A stretch of 64,000 nt of DNA from Liolophura sinensis (GCF_032854445.1 NC_088305.1:18957717-19021716), one strand, 5' to 3'; shown: positions 35,479 to 47,549, counted from the first letter of the stretch. Numbers and translations: made by a program. Notes: generated from the letters alone by a model not told the origin.

Positions 35479-35939
35479 GAAAGTAGCCCCTGTTTTCAGA
35501 GGATGCAGATACGAACCATCTTATACGGAAAAATATAGGATGCCTCGGTGTCAGTTGGGTATCAGCCATAGATATATGATAATCTCTATTTATCATCCAC
35601 AACACCAGTGAACTCCATACATGTTCACTGAGGAGTCTCGTGAGTTTGATAAAGACTCACGACAGAATGCAAATTTAAACACAGAATGTAAATGTAATGC
35701 CAAATTTGGCCGGTTATATATCGATGTTGATAGTGCGGTAAATAGACATCAGTATAACAAATTATGAAGTAAGCCTGCCGTATTTTATTGGCTCCTTAGC
35801 ACTACGACTTGCAATATTATAAATGTAAGTAAGACCCTTCTCATTCACTGATATTAAACACTTACATGCTGTAAAAAAAAAAGCCAACCATGTAACGTCC
35901 AAATCACCTCTTCCCACACGAATCTTATCATACAGAACG
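35479..35939. other. No recognisable feature
   Basis: Short AT-rich stretch between the gap and a SINE-A. Confidence 0.35.
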
Positions 35940-36243
35940 GGGCCTCTGTGGCCGGGGTGTTAGCATGCCAACGCAACGCAAAGATCTAGGAGCCTCTCAC
36001 CAATGCGGTCGCTGTGAGTTCAAGTCAAACTCACTGTGGCTTCCTCTCCTGTGGCTTCCTCTCCTGTGGCTTCCTCTCCTATGGCTTCCTCTCCTGTGGC
36101 ATGTGGGAAGTTTTGACAGCAACCTACGGATGGTCGTGAGTTTTCCCTGGGCTCCGCCCGGTTTCCTCCCACCATAATGCTGAACGCCGTCACATAAGTG
36201 AAATATTCTTGAGTACAGCGTAAAACCCCACTCAAATAAATAT
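35940..36243 (+). mobile_element. SINE-A with an internal 15-bp expansion
   Basis: GGCCTCTGTGGCCGG starts the head; CACCAATGCGGTCGCTGTGA and GTTTCCTCCCACCATAATGC follow, and the copy ends AGCGTAAAACCCCACTCAAA. Within it GTGGCTTCCTCTCCT is repeated about four times (36035-36100), where other copies have one GCTTCCTCTCC. Confidence 0.92.
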
Positions 36244-36303
36244 ATAAAAGGTCATCTGAACATAGAACATGATATGTTCTATGATATGAAAACTAAACTG
36301 GAG

Positions 36304-36532
36304 AGCACAACTACGGCTATCATACTTGATCAACACTCAGCCCACAACTACGGCTATCATACTTGATCAACACTCAGCCCACAACTACGGCTATCATACT
36401 TGATCAACACTCAGCCCACAACTACGGCTATCATACTTGATCAACACTCAGCCCACAACTACGGCTATCATACTTGATCAACACTCAGCCCACAACTACG
36501 GCTATCATACTTGATCAGCACTCAGCCCACAA
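36304..36532. repeat. 37-bp minisatellite, six nearly identical copies
   Basis: CACAACTACGGCTATCATAC followed by TTGATCAACACTCAGCC recurs every 37 bp (36306, 36343 and so on). Only the last copy differs (GATCAGCACT). Unrelated in sequence to the 37-bp array at 23.6 kb. Just upstream, 36261-36284 has CATAGAACAT and its inverse separated by 3 bp. Confidence 0.97.
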
Positions 36533-37070
36533 CGTCCTGGAAGAGCTAAATAGCGAAAATGTGCTGGCACCACGTTCGACAAAGTTCTTCACACAAATAG
36601 GATTTCAGCACAATTTTTAATATTCGGTTTTTAGGTAATGATCTCAGTGGAAAAACCAATAACTGGTAACATGCTATCGTAAAATATTCGAGCAGGCATT
36701 TATGGTCAAGTAAAATATCCTATCACCATATTATAAGGTATCCACGTTACAGGAAATCTGAATTCATATAACAAAAAGAAAATGAGAAAAAAAAAAACGA
36801 ACCCGGCTCGAACTTCTTTGTGTCCAGCACCTTATAACGCGGAACAGAACATTCAAATGTGATTTGATAATGAAACGATTTATATTATTCGAAAAACGAA
36901 TGTAGCACTAACTATATTCTATATGTAGCTAACATGTCCTTGGAGAACCTCATGGCCGATAACTTCCATATTTTCCTTTGATTAATGAAACCTCACAATG
37001 AAGTAAATAATATGTCACCAAAATTGTCCTCACATGTATATTGACACACAGGGAGCTTTATCTCTCATGA
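36533..37070. other. No recognisable feature
   Basis: AT-rich; an A-run near 36786-36798. Confidence 0.35.
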
Positions 37071-37348
37071 TCCTTAAAGAGAGGAAGTTGTAACTTCTTC
37101 GCTTGGCGTTCAGAATGAAAGGAAAAGGGCAACGACTGAGTGACCCGTATCAGTATAATGGCTCGGGCGGGCGGCTTACTTGCCTTCGGTAAGACGTCTC
37201 AGTGAGGCAGCATTAGATAAAAGTGCGGTGGAAATCCGTCCAGCAACAAGGCGGGACATTACATGCACTCTAAGGATCCTTTCGTCGTCATATGACTGAA
37301 AAATTGTTAAGTACGACATTAAACCCCAAGCCCTCACTCACCCACTCT
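37071..37348 (+). repeat. SINE-B, lacking the tRNA head
   Basis: Starts CCTTAAAGAGAGGAAGTTG, continues GACCCGTATCAGTATAATGG and GTCATATGACTGAAAAATTG, and ends GACATTAAACCCCAAGCCCT plus a short tail. Confidence 0.92.
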
Positions 37349-38454
37349 CGTTATCTCCAAAAGTGGTAATAAAACAGTATCCATATCCCGCACAATGCAA
37401 ACAAAAAACAAAGTTGTCAGTACTGGAGATTTTTTGGCAAAAATACGATCAGCGCAAAAAAGTATTTATTCCTATTTTAGAGTATCCCAAATAATGATAA
37501 TGATTAGCCTGTCTATTATTTCTGAGCCGTAACACGTAAGTATGTATGGTTGAAATTTAAATGTAATATGTGCACAAAGTTCTTAAAATTTATAACGCAG
37601 GTCACATTATAACTTTCTGCAGCTTTACAATGATCTAAACACAATAAATAATACATATACGAGTCTGTTTATTTACTGAAAGGCAATAATCTCAGAGTAT
37701 TACAGAAAATTGGATTTTTCTTTAATTCCATATTCGGCACTCAATCTCCAATATAGTCCGATTAATGACGGCGGCCTAAGCAAAGTGGTTTCCTAACTTG
37801 CTGGAATTACGTATTATTTTTGTCTTTTTATGTCAGTTTGAAAGTAAGCAGTAAGGGTGATACGGACGTTGATTCCGAGAACTAGACAATCGCTTTGCGG
37901 ACAGACAGTAATCTAGACAAAAGACAAGAAGAAACAACGCCTTCGGCAGACAGTTAATGGGTTGTTGCAGCTTTTTTATTTTCGCGTGACATTAAAAGTT
38001 TAGCCATTCGTTATTCACAGGAAAATACCTTTCGGCTTAAATTTACATTAGTCTTAAAAAGGAAGGACAACACTAGACCAGATGTATATATGTAACAATA
38101 AAGTATACCACGTAAAGTTTAACAAGACATTCGGAGAACATCGGATTGAGCAGTTCGTAAAACTGATTAATATTCAAGTCGGGTGATACGTTCAAATACT
38201 GACGTCTATACCAAAATAAAGTAGAATGACATCCTCATACACATGTCAGATAGTATCCTCAGATATTCACAGATTCACAAGATATTCACAGATAATATCC
38301 GTATTATTACCCCATTTAGCTGTATATATGAAAAGCATTATAATGCTATATACCCGAATTAGGGTAACTTTGAAAATAAAAATAGTAAACGGACTGTCTT
38401 TATTATTAAGCTTGTAGATGTTTCTAATTAAGTTGATTGTAATTAAACCTACAC
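37349..38454. other. No recognisable feature
   Basis: AT-rich, no frame above about 63 codons with any motif. A small local duplication of AGATATTCACAGAT lies near 38258-38295. Confidence 0.35.
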
Positions 38455-38746
38455 ATAAGCATGCACACCTTCAGGTGGTAGGGAAGATGTGTGTTACGTT
38501 TCATGGAAATAGGTTCAGTAATTTAGGAAGAGTCGCATGGACAAAATCTGAATACTTGGAAAAGCACCATTACGCAAGTCCTACCTGTCATTAAACTTCA
38601 GCATGCACATTTTTAGATGATAGGCAAGATGTATGGTAAGTTTCATCAAAATCGGCGCAGCAGTTTGGTAGGAGATGCATTGAGAATATCGTGTCTATAC
38701 AGAGACATACAGGATGATTAGAGTATACCGCCAACCGACTTTGTTG
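38455..38746 (+). repeat. Diverged ~143-bp tandem pair, end of a dispersed element
   Basis: AGCATGCACACCTTCAGGTG (38459) and AGCATGCACATTTTTAGATG (38602) start two related units that share GGCAAGATGTATGGTAAGTT-type and TTTCATCAAAATCGG-type blocks. The right one ends AGAGTATACCGCCAACCGAC and GGAGGGTATAA. I recall similar tails at the 3' ends of RTE-type elements; that link is from memory. Confidence 0.6.
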
Positions 38747-40430
38747 AGGAGGGTATAAATATTAAAAAAGATAAAAATAATATCTATTGTTGTAACAAAT
38801 AATGCTTAACATTTAATCCATGTACGAGTGCCCTTTATACAGAGGCTGAAAAAGCTTAACCAGAGGCCAACATCGACACTGACGCTCCTCCTCCCCCACC
38901 TTTCACAACACCTCTCCTTACTTCGTACAGGCGAGCTAAAAAAACATACCGTCTTATTTCTGTTATCTTGGATAACCAACATGTAAGCAGTACAAAGGAA
39001 ACAAAATGGCCCCCAATGAGGTTTACAAAAAAAAATTGAATTTACACAATAACTTGATAACATGGCCGGACTTTCATCTTTCCATTAAAGGAGAAGAAAA
39101 TTTAAATATCAAACAAATACCATTGAAAAGAGTATGCATTTCCTCGCAGTTGCATGCCATAAAAAATTCTAATATGTACCTCAAGCTGATAAATTATAAG
39201 AACTAGTCCTGAAGTTTTCTGTGTTAGGAGGAGAATTGCAGTCGGAAACCGAAGTGCAGTCCGTAGAACTCTTCTTCCCAGAAGGTAGCAAACAGTACAG
39301 ATCGTTCTCCACTTGACGATCGGGAAACCGAAATGGGGGACGTAGGTTCCGAGTTTACACGAACAAGCCGGCAATTTTAACAACTCTCATTGGCTGAAAG
39401 GGAACACACCCCCAGCATAAATTACAGGGTGTTAAAGATAGAGGACGCGTTGAACTCAGTGATTTATGCCAGCTTTGCCGTTTTCAGGCTTCACGTGTAT
39501 GGCGAGGAAAAATCGCAACAGGTACTACCAGATAGTAAAAAAAGTTTTCTTCTCCTTTAAAGTCACGTGAACCCTGTATAGGTTACACATGCGTAATTCG
39601 CGCAACTGAGTCCAAAATTTACCCCGTGACTAATGAATTCTGGGAATATGAATGCGTTATACTGCCACACATACGCAATCCAGGCAACTGTCTCCTAATG
39701 GGCCTCCCGAACTGAAGAGTGAAGGAGCACTGATTGGATAATACTGCAACAGAGACATTATAGGTTGTTGCTACACTATATATTTCTGTAGTGTTATTTT
39801 GCATCAAGTTAAAATATATCTGAATTTAGTCCTTTGGGGGTAGGGGGGTAGGGGGGCGGGGGAATAGAGCTTAAAACTTTTCCCAGTGAAATGAACATCC
39901 AGTGGGTGGGGTCAGGGTAGAAAATAACAGCTCAACAACTGGGGTCACCAGAAATAACAGCTCAAAAATGGTGGTTCTCCTTGGTTGAACACTGAAAGTT
40001 GCATGTTATACGGTATGTATTAGTTAGGTATATATACTTTGGGGGGAGGGGTAAAGTTTACTATTTATCTAGTCAATTTGTTACTGATAATCAATCCGCT
40101 AATATAACGTACAAGAGAGGCCCGATTTTGTCAGATCATGTTTCTTGTGATCAGGACAAGTGTCTTAGCTGTAGTCTTATTTTTATCACATCATTCTGAA
40201 ACGGCTTTATACATAAGAAACTTACTTTTGCAATACACAATTATGTATTACTATTTTGCTACTGGTAAACAGGGACAAAACAGCATTAAATATGCTGATA
40301 GAAAACTCATTTAACACACATTAAGACAGGTTTGAAAATTAAACTGCTTATGTTTGATGAAATTTGACACATTTTTTCGTTATTGCTGAAGACAGTATGT
40401 TTTCAGATTCAGTTCCTAATTACAACAAGT
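38747..40430. other. Intergenic; contains a strong G-quadruplex motif
   Basis: 39836-39862 has four G-runs of 5-6 separated by TA, TA and C on the + strand. No gene recognised; frames up to 93 codons lack motifs. Confidence 0.5.
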
Positions 40431-40690
40431 GTTGCACTTTAAGGAAAAGCATTGTTAATCTGTTGTCTGAGTGCGGCCAGAATGTAGGCCTATTCTGTTG
40501 TTGCAGCAGATTGTTCTGTTAAATATAACATACATATTCTATTAATTCAACACAGAGATTCTAATAAACTAACGTTATATTATGTTGAAGATGACAGAAT
40601 ATTGTGTTATAGCAACAGAATATTTGCTAGCATCACTCAGACAACAGACTTTCTGCTAAAATTAACAGATTAATTTTTTGAGTGTAGCAC
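40431..40690. repeat. Inverted-repeat element, possible MITE
   Basis: TCTGTTGTCTGAGTG at 40459-40473 pairs perfectly with CACTCAGACAACAGA at 40634-40648. Outside it GTTAATCTGTT and ATTAACAGATTAAT, then GTTGCACTTT and GAGTGTAGCAC, pair more loosely. No target-site duplication could be fixed. Confidence 0.5.
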
Positions 40691-41629
40691 TAGACAAGCT
40701 TGACTCACGCAGGCTTGTTTTGACTTAACCGCAATCAGTGATCTTTAGCCGATCATTTGGAACTAAGGCCCTGTGATAAACTGACACACAAAATCAGAGC
40801 ATACTGAAATACTCACCACGTGGCAAAATTGTCCGTAGTGGGAGTGCTTCAAATACACGTAATTTATTCCATAAATGAATATTCCGAGGTCGTCTATAGC
40901 GAATATTAATATAGGATGTACGTGTAAATTTAAAGTACATTCAATTTTTGCAAACTTTAATGCACAGTAACGATTTTTGACCGTGTATATATGTGGAGAT
41001 GATACTTGTCATCGGCTACCATGTTACTAACACGTGTTATTTTTGTTAAAACATGGTGTCTGGTGACACTGAGGTCACCGCTGTTTAGAGCATAATTAAT
41101 TTAAACTTAGGCTGTTATAGTACACCCGTATGTCTACCAGAAATAGGGGACCTAAACGCCACTGCATTTTATGAAGGTACAACTAATATGACCCAGTTAT
41201 GAAGCAGCGCTCCAATAGAACTTAAGGAGCACAAAAAGCAAACCATCGAGAATGAATGGTGTGAAAGATTGTTAGTCAGGTTCCATTTAAGAAGTCGCCA
41301 AGGTTCATTGCCGGCCCTCCAAGTCGTAAAATAGACAGACCAAACTTTACTCAGACGACGTCAACCATTTCCAGCAAGCTAAGCGGCCGTCCATCATTTT
41401 TCTCTTTCACACTTCGAACCACCTTGAGGAGCGGCAGAGGTCAAGGTCACTCATGTTCAATGCTATAGACTACGTCCCGATCTTTTAATCAGTTAATCAG
41501 TCAATGGTGATTTTACGTTGATACTTTTCTCAAATTCTTTCAGTGACATTTAGAAGATGAGTTGGATAACATAACAAATGCAAGATCACAACTTCTGTTT
41601 TATTCAGTGAGCAATGCATAGGTGCTAAA
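40691..41629. other. No recognisable feature
   Basis: Intergenic sequence up to the SINE-A target-site duplication. Confidence 0.35.
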
Positions 41630-41930
41630 TACCGTTATCAATTTATTTATTTATTTATTTATTTATTTGATTGGTGTTTTACGCCGTACTCAAGAATATT
41701 TCACTTATACGACGGCGGCCAGCATTATGGTGGGAGGAAACCGGGCACAGCCCGGGGGAAACCCACGACCATCCGCAGGTTGCTGGCAAACCTCCCCACG
41801 TACGGCCGGAGAGGAAGCCAGCAAGAGCTGGACTTGAACTTACAGCGACCGCATTGGGAAGAGACTCCTGGGTCATTACGCTGCGCTAGCGCGCTAACCA
41901 ACCGAGCCACGGAGGCCCCTACCGTTATCA
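41630..41930 (-). mobile_element. SINE-A, full length with 11-bp target-site duplication
   Basis: Element at 41641-41919, little altered, with reversed (ATTT)n tail and complete head ACCAACCGAGCCACGGAGGC. TACCGTTATCA stands at 41630-41640 and 41920-41930. Three overlapping frames of about 65-72 codons recur in other SINE-A copies and are not genes. Confidence 0.97.
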
Positions 41931-42003
41931 AGCATTTCTGCATAAATCAATATACTTGATAACGGCATTAGTACCTATATCCAAACATCGATCACTGAAC
42001 AAA

Positions 42004-43671
42004 TACAGTCCTGGAAAAAAGTTTGGAATATTGGTGAATTTCACACCATCTCCACGAAGAGTGTGGTTCGTTGCGTTCAGGTCAATAATCTGTCGATTGG
42101 TTTCACTTGGACTAGTCTCTATGATGCATTATCAATAGTTTCCTCAAACCAAAACATTTCTAAATGTTATAGGAGACGAGTTTTTCACGATATTCTGAAA
42201 GCGCCCCAAACAAGTGCAGAAATTCAGTGAAACCCATGTATTTTATTACGAGCTGTAACTTTTATTCGATTGGAAATATGTCTACAATACTTGGTAAGTT
42301 AAATATGCAAAACACTAACAATACAGAAAATTAATTTAGTACTTGGTGTGCCCACCCCTCGCATTGTACAATGCGCGCACACGTCTTGGCATACTGGCAA
42401 CTAAGGAAGTCAAAGTTTCTTCCGGTATATCTCTCCAGCAAGTGAGCACAGCACGAGTTAGTTCAGCCACGTTCGTTGGCGCTTCATCCAGGTTATTCAA
42501 CCCACGGGAAACTTCCGCCCACAAGTTCTCAATTGGGTTCATATCCGGTGAAATGGCTGGCCCCTGCATGTGCTCAACACCCTCCTGTTCCAGAAAATTC
42601 CGTATCAGTTCGGTCCGGTGCGGCGTGGCGTTGTCGTCCTGATACACAAAGTTTGCCCTGAATTGTTGCCGAGCAAATGGGAGCATTATCGTTTCCAGAA
42701 TCCGTTGATATTGGTGCTAGTTCATGTGTCCATCCAAGACGTGCAGGTCGCATTTACCAGTGCTATGAAAAGCACCCCAGACGGTGACCCCACCGCCCCC
42801 GCCTTGGACTCTGGGCATGATGCAATCTTCGTTCAGAGCCTCGTGAGCCTGACGACGCACCATCACACGGCCATCTTCCCGGTAGACGACAAAACGAGAC
42901 TCATCACTGAATATCACGTGTCGCCAGTGTCCCACCTGCCAGTTCAGGTGTTCCCGCGCCCAGGATAAGCGTGCCTGGCGGTGTCGACGCTGTCCTCTTA
43001 GGCCTCCTTACCAAATACCCAGCAGTCAACAGTCTGGATCGCACTAAGCGGCTTGACACAGGAGTATTGGTAAATCTCATCCAGTCAGCGCGTGTCTGGT
43101 TGGAACTCTTCGTACGGCCATTGCGGCAAAGTCTCACCAGATACCGGTCCTCTCTCTCGGTGGTCTTTCGTGGCCGACCAGACCTCGGTCTAGGCGTCGG
43201 CACACCCGTCTGTCGGTGTCGCTTAAAGATTTTGGAGACGGCTCCCTGAGTGACACCAAGAGCTGCTGCAATGTCCTTCTGTTTTGCTCCAGCCAGGCTC
43301 ATACCAACGATACGGTTGCAGACTGCAGCACTCAGTTGACGTCTCATGATCACAGCAGTATTGTTGGAAACACTCTGGAGCACTGGCATGCCTTAACCGA
43401 GCTTTTATAAGAGTTACAAGGTTAAATTATAATCATGTCTGCGTACATGACTTTTTCACTGAGAAATGGATGGTCATGCTTTGTCCCAACTGTAATTTTG
43501 CTCAGGTGACACAAGCAATAATGGTTTGTATGAGCTGAAAGGGGACATAATCCACTACATTTTCCACCCAAACAAGAATGTGTGCATTCAATGTAAGGCG
43601 CACAAAAGTATGTTTCTGGTAAATGCTATCATGAGTGAAAACAATATTCCAAACTTTTTTCCAGGACTGTA
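42004..43671 (-). mobile_element. Tc1/mariner element, 1664 bp, perfect 28-bp TIRs, TA duplication
   Basis: Ends at 42006-42033 and 43642-43669 are exact inverted copies over 28 bp, starting CAGTCCTGGAAAAAAGTTTG. TA flanks both sides (42004-42005, 43670-43671). The interior holds one minus-strand transposase broken in two places (next entry). Ends that still match perfectly suggest recent movement relative to the decay of the gene, or mobilisation in trans. Confidence 0.97.
42336..43389 (-). pseudogene. Tc1-family DD34E transposase, one frameshift and one amber stop
   Basis: From the start near 43389 (or the Met of MRRQLSAAV fifteen residues later), a paired helix-turn-helix region includes KQKDIAAALGVTQGAVSKIF and ends in the AT-hook-like SGRPRKTT. 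The catalytic core has IFSDESRF (first Asp), VYQDDNATPH (second Asp) and NPIENLWAEV (Glu), with 34 residues between the second Asp and the Glu, so DD34E. The family normally has about 340 residues and this adds up to that. Breaks: a single-base shift near 43000-43015, after GYLVRRP, and a TAG just after HVLDGHMN (about 42717). It ends GGHTKY. Such proteins cut and paste the element at TA sites; this copy cannot make a full protein. Confidence 0.95.
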
Positions 43672-44392
43672 TAAGTTCAGACCCATGTATTTGTTATGAG
43701 CTTTCCTTGGTTGTCGAATAAATACCACACGAAGAATATAGCGACCGGTATGCAATTTACACGCTGTAACAGTCGAAAATTTAATTTGGATTGTTTTCAA
43801 CAGGCATTGCTCTCTAAGTCTAAGATTTTCGTTCACACCATATGGGGCTAAATTGCTAAGTTGGATTGTCGGATTTGTCTGTTTAGCTTCCGCACGTCGC
43901 ACAGGAAACGTATCAACTTCGTAGACTAGGGTTTCTTCTGGATTAATTTCCCTTCAACTCGGATACACTTCCTGGTATACCTGTTCATGGGAACCGGGTG
44001 AATCCTGATTCGTGGGGTTCCTCAGAATGAGGTTTATTACATTACAGGCATCAAGCGTAACTGAGAAACTACTAAGAAACCATAAGTAGGATTTCGCCGG
44101 TAAACATAATTTAACCTGTTTTTAAGCGGAGCAGAGAACTTAAAATATGAATACACGTAGTGTTATATTTTAAAAATTGAGTATTTATTTTGCTTGGCTT
44201 TTGTAAACAGCATTTAATATTTCGTCGGTTTAGCGTTAGCAGGAGCGATATTATTTGGTATAGTAAAATATTCTACTGTAATTCCTAAATGCTGATTAAA
44301 AATATTGGTAATTAAGCCCTTATGTTGATTTAAAATAGAAACAAATCGATACACTGATTGTAAAAACAGTTAAAAACAATATTCTGATTAGG
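43672..44392. other. Flank of the Tc1 element, weak similarity to its left interior
   Basis: 43678-43705 (TTCAGACCCATGTATTTGTT) resembles 42223-42250 inside the element. It could be an older related copy next door, or chance. No gene recognised. Confidence 0.3.
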
Positions 44393-44508
44393 AAAACAGC
44401 ATTATGGCGGCAGGAAACCGGGTAGAGACCGGGAGAAACCCACAACCATGCGTAGGTTGTTGGCAAATCTTCACACACGGCCGGAGAGGCAGCCGGCATG
44501 AGTTGGGA
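44393..44508 (-). repeat. SINE-A, central fragment
   Basis: AACAGCATTATGGCGGCAGG, AAACCGGGTAGAGACCGGGA and CACACGGCCGGAGAGGCAGC match the SINE-A centre; both ends are missing. Confidence 0.85.
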
Positions 44509-45894
44509 ATATCGAATGGTGTTACCCCAATGCTTGTGGAATTATTTGCAATACTACAAGAGATAAAAATTTTCCAATTTTGATAGAACAATTTAAAAAC
44601 CTATTAAAAAGGTTACCGATGTCAACGCATCAGTGGGGTTCGAATTTTTCTTGACCAATTTTACATCCCAATTTGACAGATGCAAGTCAAAGAAAATTGC
44701 GGGTGGCTAAATTTTTAAACTTTCATACGCAGAGTATTTTGTGTGGGCCTCAGTGGGAATGACAAAGGATATATTGTTGCAAAGGTACAATCCAAACCGC
44801 CAGTACACGTACCTGATTACTCGTTCTGCCATGACTCTCTGCAGTAGATCGACGCTGACTCCTTGTACCCGTTCTCGACACAATTAGCGTAGTATTTAAG
44901 GCTAGCATAGAGATAAAGCGGCACTGATTTTCTGCTCATAGCACAAAACAAAAAGGCAGAAAGAGTACGTTGTTGCAAGGTTGATTGTTCCCAGGGTAAA
45001 CCGCAGAGAATTATTTCATGTCGTCTTACACGATGCCCCCTTGTTAAGGGGATGAGACACTTTCAAACAGTTTTGAATTCCTTTGTTACCAGTTGTATGA
45101 AATCTACGCGTCACAGCGGATTCGTAATCGCGTTGTCAGAGTGAACTTGACCACGTTTAGTGTGGTTAGCGGAAAAGTAGATCAGTTTAATAGCCGTTCA
45201 AATATTTTTATATGTCAACCGAAGACTAATTTGCATAAAAATCAAAAATCGAAAAACTGCAAATTTTGGAAAAGGCCATACCGAAAAAGTCTGCACTGTT
45301 TTGAAGTCAGTAGATTCATCAGTTTAGAAGAAGTATCATTTTAAAAGCTGTTCATTAAAATCTAATATGGCCATCATGTCACGCGACCGAATTCGCACAA
45401 AAATTACGAGGCGCAGTCCTACCCTAAAACACGTCCCATTAATTTCTTACCGTCCATGTCCGGCAAATATTAAGAGCTGTATAATACAGCATAAGAGGAT
45501 TGTGCAAAAACAAAGCTAAAAGTTCGAAACACATGCACAAATCTGTCTTGCCCGGCAAGCAGAAAAGCTTGGAGAGGAGGTGGGAGCTCACAACATTTCA
45601 TTAGAGAGAGAACATTCACAGTGCATTATATGTTTGTAAGAAGGTTTGCAAGTTCTGTGATTTTTAACACACGCAGTTCAACGATTTTCATGATACATGC
45701 GTCACATATTTAGCCCTGGCCCCGATTACATGAAGCTCTTAACTAAGTAAGGCCTTAACTACCATGGCGATGTATGTTGTAGAGATATGAAGTGCACTTA
45801 GCTACGAGCTACTTAACACTAAGTAGGCTTCATGAAAACTGACATCAGAGGCCGATTTATATAATTTATCTATTATTTACTTAAATAAAACAAG
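44509..45894. other. Intergenic with a small palindromic element near its end
   Basis: At 45715-45845, GATTACATGAAGCTCTTAAC with TAAGTAAGGC at the left is matched in inverse by ACTTAACACTAAGTAGGC and TTCATGAAAAC at the right, the shape of a short MITE. The rest is unrecognised. Confidence 0.45.
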
Positions 45895-45945
45895 TACACT
45901 TTATTTACTTATTTGATTGGTTTTTACACCGTATTCAGAAGGCAT
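45895..45945 (-). repeat. SINE-A tail fragment
   Basis: TTATTTGATTGGTTTTTACA and CCGTATTCAGAAG correspond to the reversed SINE-A end. Confidence 0.6.
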
Positions 45946-46049
45946 TGAATTTGATTTTGACGCCAAATACTGTACCACAATAAATTACCATTTTGAAGAA
46001 AGAAATGTTGTGAGAATGGCTGTGCCTATACCGCACATTTTTAGATTCT

Positions 46050-46268
46050 TTGACGACAAAGAAATCCTTAGAGTGCATGTAATGTGCCTCCTTGTCGCAG
46101 GACGGATTTCCAACTCCCTTTTATCTAGTGCTGCTTCACTGAGACGCCTAACCGAAGGCAAGTAAGGTGCCCCGCCCGAATCATTATACCGATACGGATC
46201 AACCAGTCGTTGCACTATCCCTCCATGCTGAACGTCAGGCGAGGAAGTCACAACTTCCTCTTTTAAGA
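46050..46268 (-). repeat. SINE-B, both ends lost
   Basis: AAATCCTTAGAGTGCATGTA, TTTTATCTAGTGCTGCTTCA, CCGCCCGAATCATTATACCG and GAGGAAGTCACAACTTCCTC appear in reverse SINE-B order. The (ACTC) end and tRNA head are absent. Confidence 0.9.
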
Positions 46269-46342
46269 TTCCGATTTTGAGGTATGATGAAATATGTTAA
46301 TTTGCTTTGTATGCGTATATGTCCATATAACTGCTTCATCTC

Positions 46343-47105
46343 AAAGAACCTGGCACGGTATATAAGACAGAGATTCGGCCCGAGAGAGGTACGATAAGAA
46401 AGTGCAAATTTCAAAATGCCAGCACAATTTTGTAAATTTCCAAATCAGAAGTGTAAAACATCGTGGAACCATCGACAAAAAGTTACATGGCCATAAAGGA
46501 GATGGTTGCTTGGTGATAACAAACCAAAAATCAAAAATGGCAATTTTTCTTTTACACGAGGCAGTGTGTGTTTTAATTTACACTACGAAGATCGACGTTA
46601 ACCAGAAAAATATTTGTACTGAAAATTTCGTGTATATATTTCCAGGTGTTGACAGAGTTTCGTTTTGGTTGACGTTTATTTTCAAAAGGAAAACATAAAC
46701 TTTATAATCAGTTTTGTCATATTTTGACAAACTTAAAATACGTTTTTTTGCCATGGTCCAAGAGGCATCTTCGTAGTATAGTGAACTAACGAAGTGAACG
46801 TAGAAAGCAGGTTGTACCCCTACGAAGAGTTCGAATGTTTTTTTTTTTTTTGTTTGTTTTTTTTGTTTTTTTTTTTTGTCTTTTTATCACTTAAAATGGA
46901 AAATTGTTAAGGTATGGCATAGGTAGCATGTGGCAACTATAGCCAAACCATATGAATCTTGCCTAGGAGAGCACGTGGTCGTCTTGACTGACATTGATAG
47001 CCATGTTATGCGTATAGTGGAATTATAAGGCCGAAAGTTACATTTGTTATATCTGCGTGTATTTTAACTAAATGGTGCGTAACTGCATAATCAAGAATTT
47101 TTCTT
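46343..47105. mobile_element. TIR element, copy A (right part deleted)
   Basis: Left end AAAGAACCTGGCACGG and GAGAGGTACGATAAGAAAGT match 9330 onward. The interior shares GACGTTAACCAGAAAAATAT and GCATGTGGCAACTATAG with the other copies. The right TIR is absent: the sequence jumps from TCAAGAATTTTTC straight to CAGCCAGCGGGTCATTATCA, about 250 bp earlier than in copy B. Confidence 0.8.
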
Positions 47106-47549
47106 CAGCCAGCGGGTCATTATCATTTAGATTATTATATACCCATTTCCAAGGCATCCTGAGGATCGACCAACCAAGAGATAGACAGGCACTGCAACTT
47201 ATTATACACAGCTGCTTAAATACTTGTCTCAGCTACAGATATAGATAGCAAACTGTGGTATAAATGTATTAATAAAACAGGTGCGCGCGCAGGCCACATA
47301 ATGAGGTCACGCTCGCACGACATGGGAGTCACCTTCCACAATAAGGCTGACCCACATCAACTGACCAAGTCAAACGATCTTAACCTATTCGTCCGCCCAC
47401 TGCATAAACCTCCTTGTCACATCCAGGCGGGTGTGTCTCTCAATCGTATCACAACACAGATTTAACTCGTTCTTACGCGTCTATAGAGGCACAGACAAGG
47501 CCTTTGCTGTCACCAAGTGCGGACATCAGTATAACGTCGTTCAGTAAGA
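47106..47549 (+). other. 5' flank of SDR exon 1, copy A
   Basis: Closely matched by 55890-56335. It contains CCTATTCGTCCGCCCACTGC in both copies. A TATA-like TATAAAT at 47259-47265 is not kept in copy B (TATGTATG), so it is a weak promoter candidate. Likely includes the 5' UTR. Confidence 0.5.

Noticed and set aside
35049..35605. Frames of 100-140 codons crossing 35245-35444
   Set aside because: They read through undetermined bases.
36304..36532. CRISPR-like array (37-bp repeats)
   Set aside because: Repeats are head to tail without spacers, and the DNA is eukaryotic.
41671..41889. Overlapping frames of about 65-73 codons, also at 16369, 8232 and 51630
   Set aside because: Same peptides recur at every SINE-A copy in several frames and both strands; repeat-derived.
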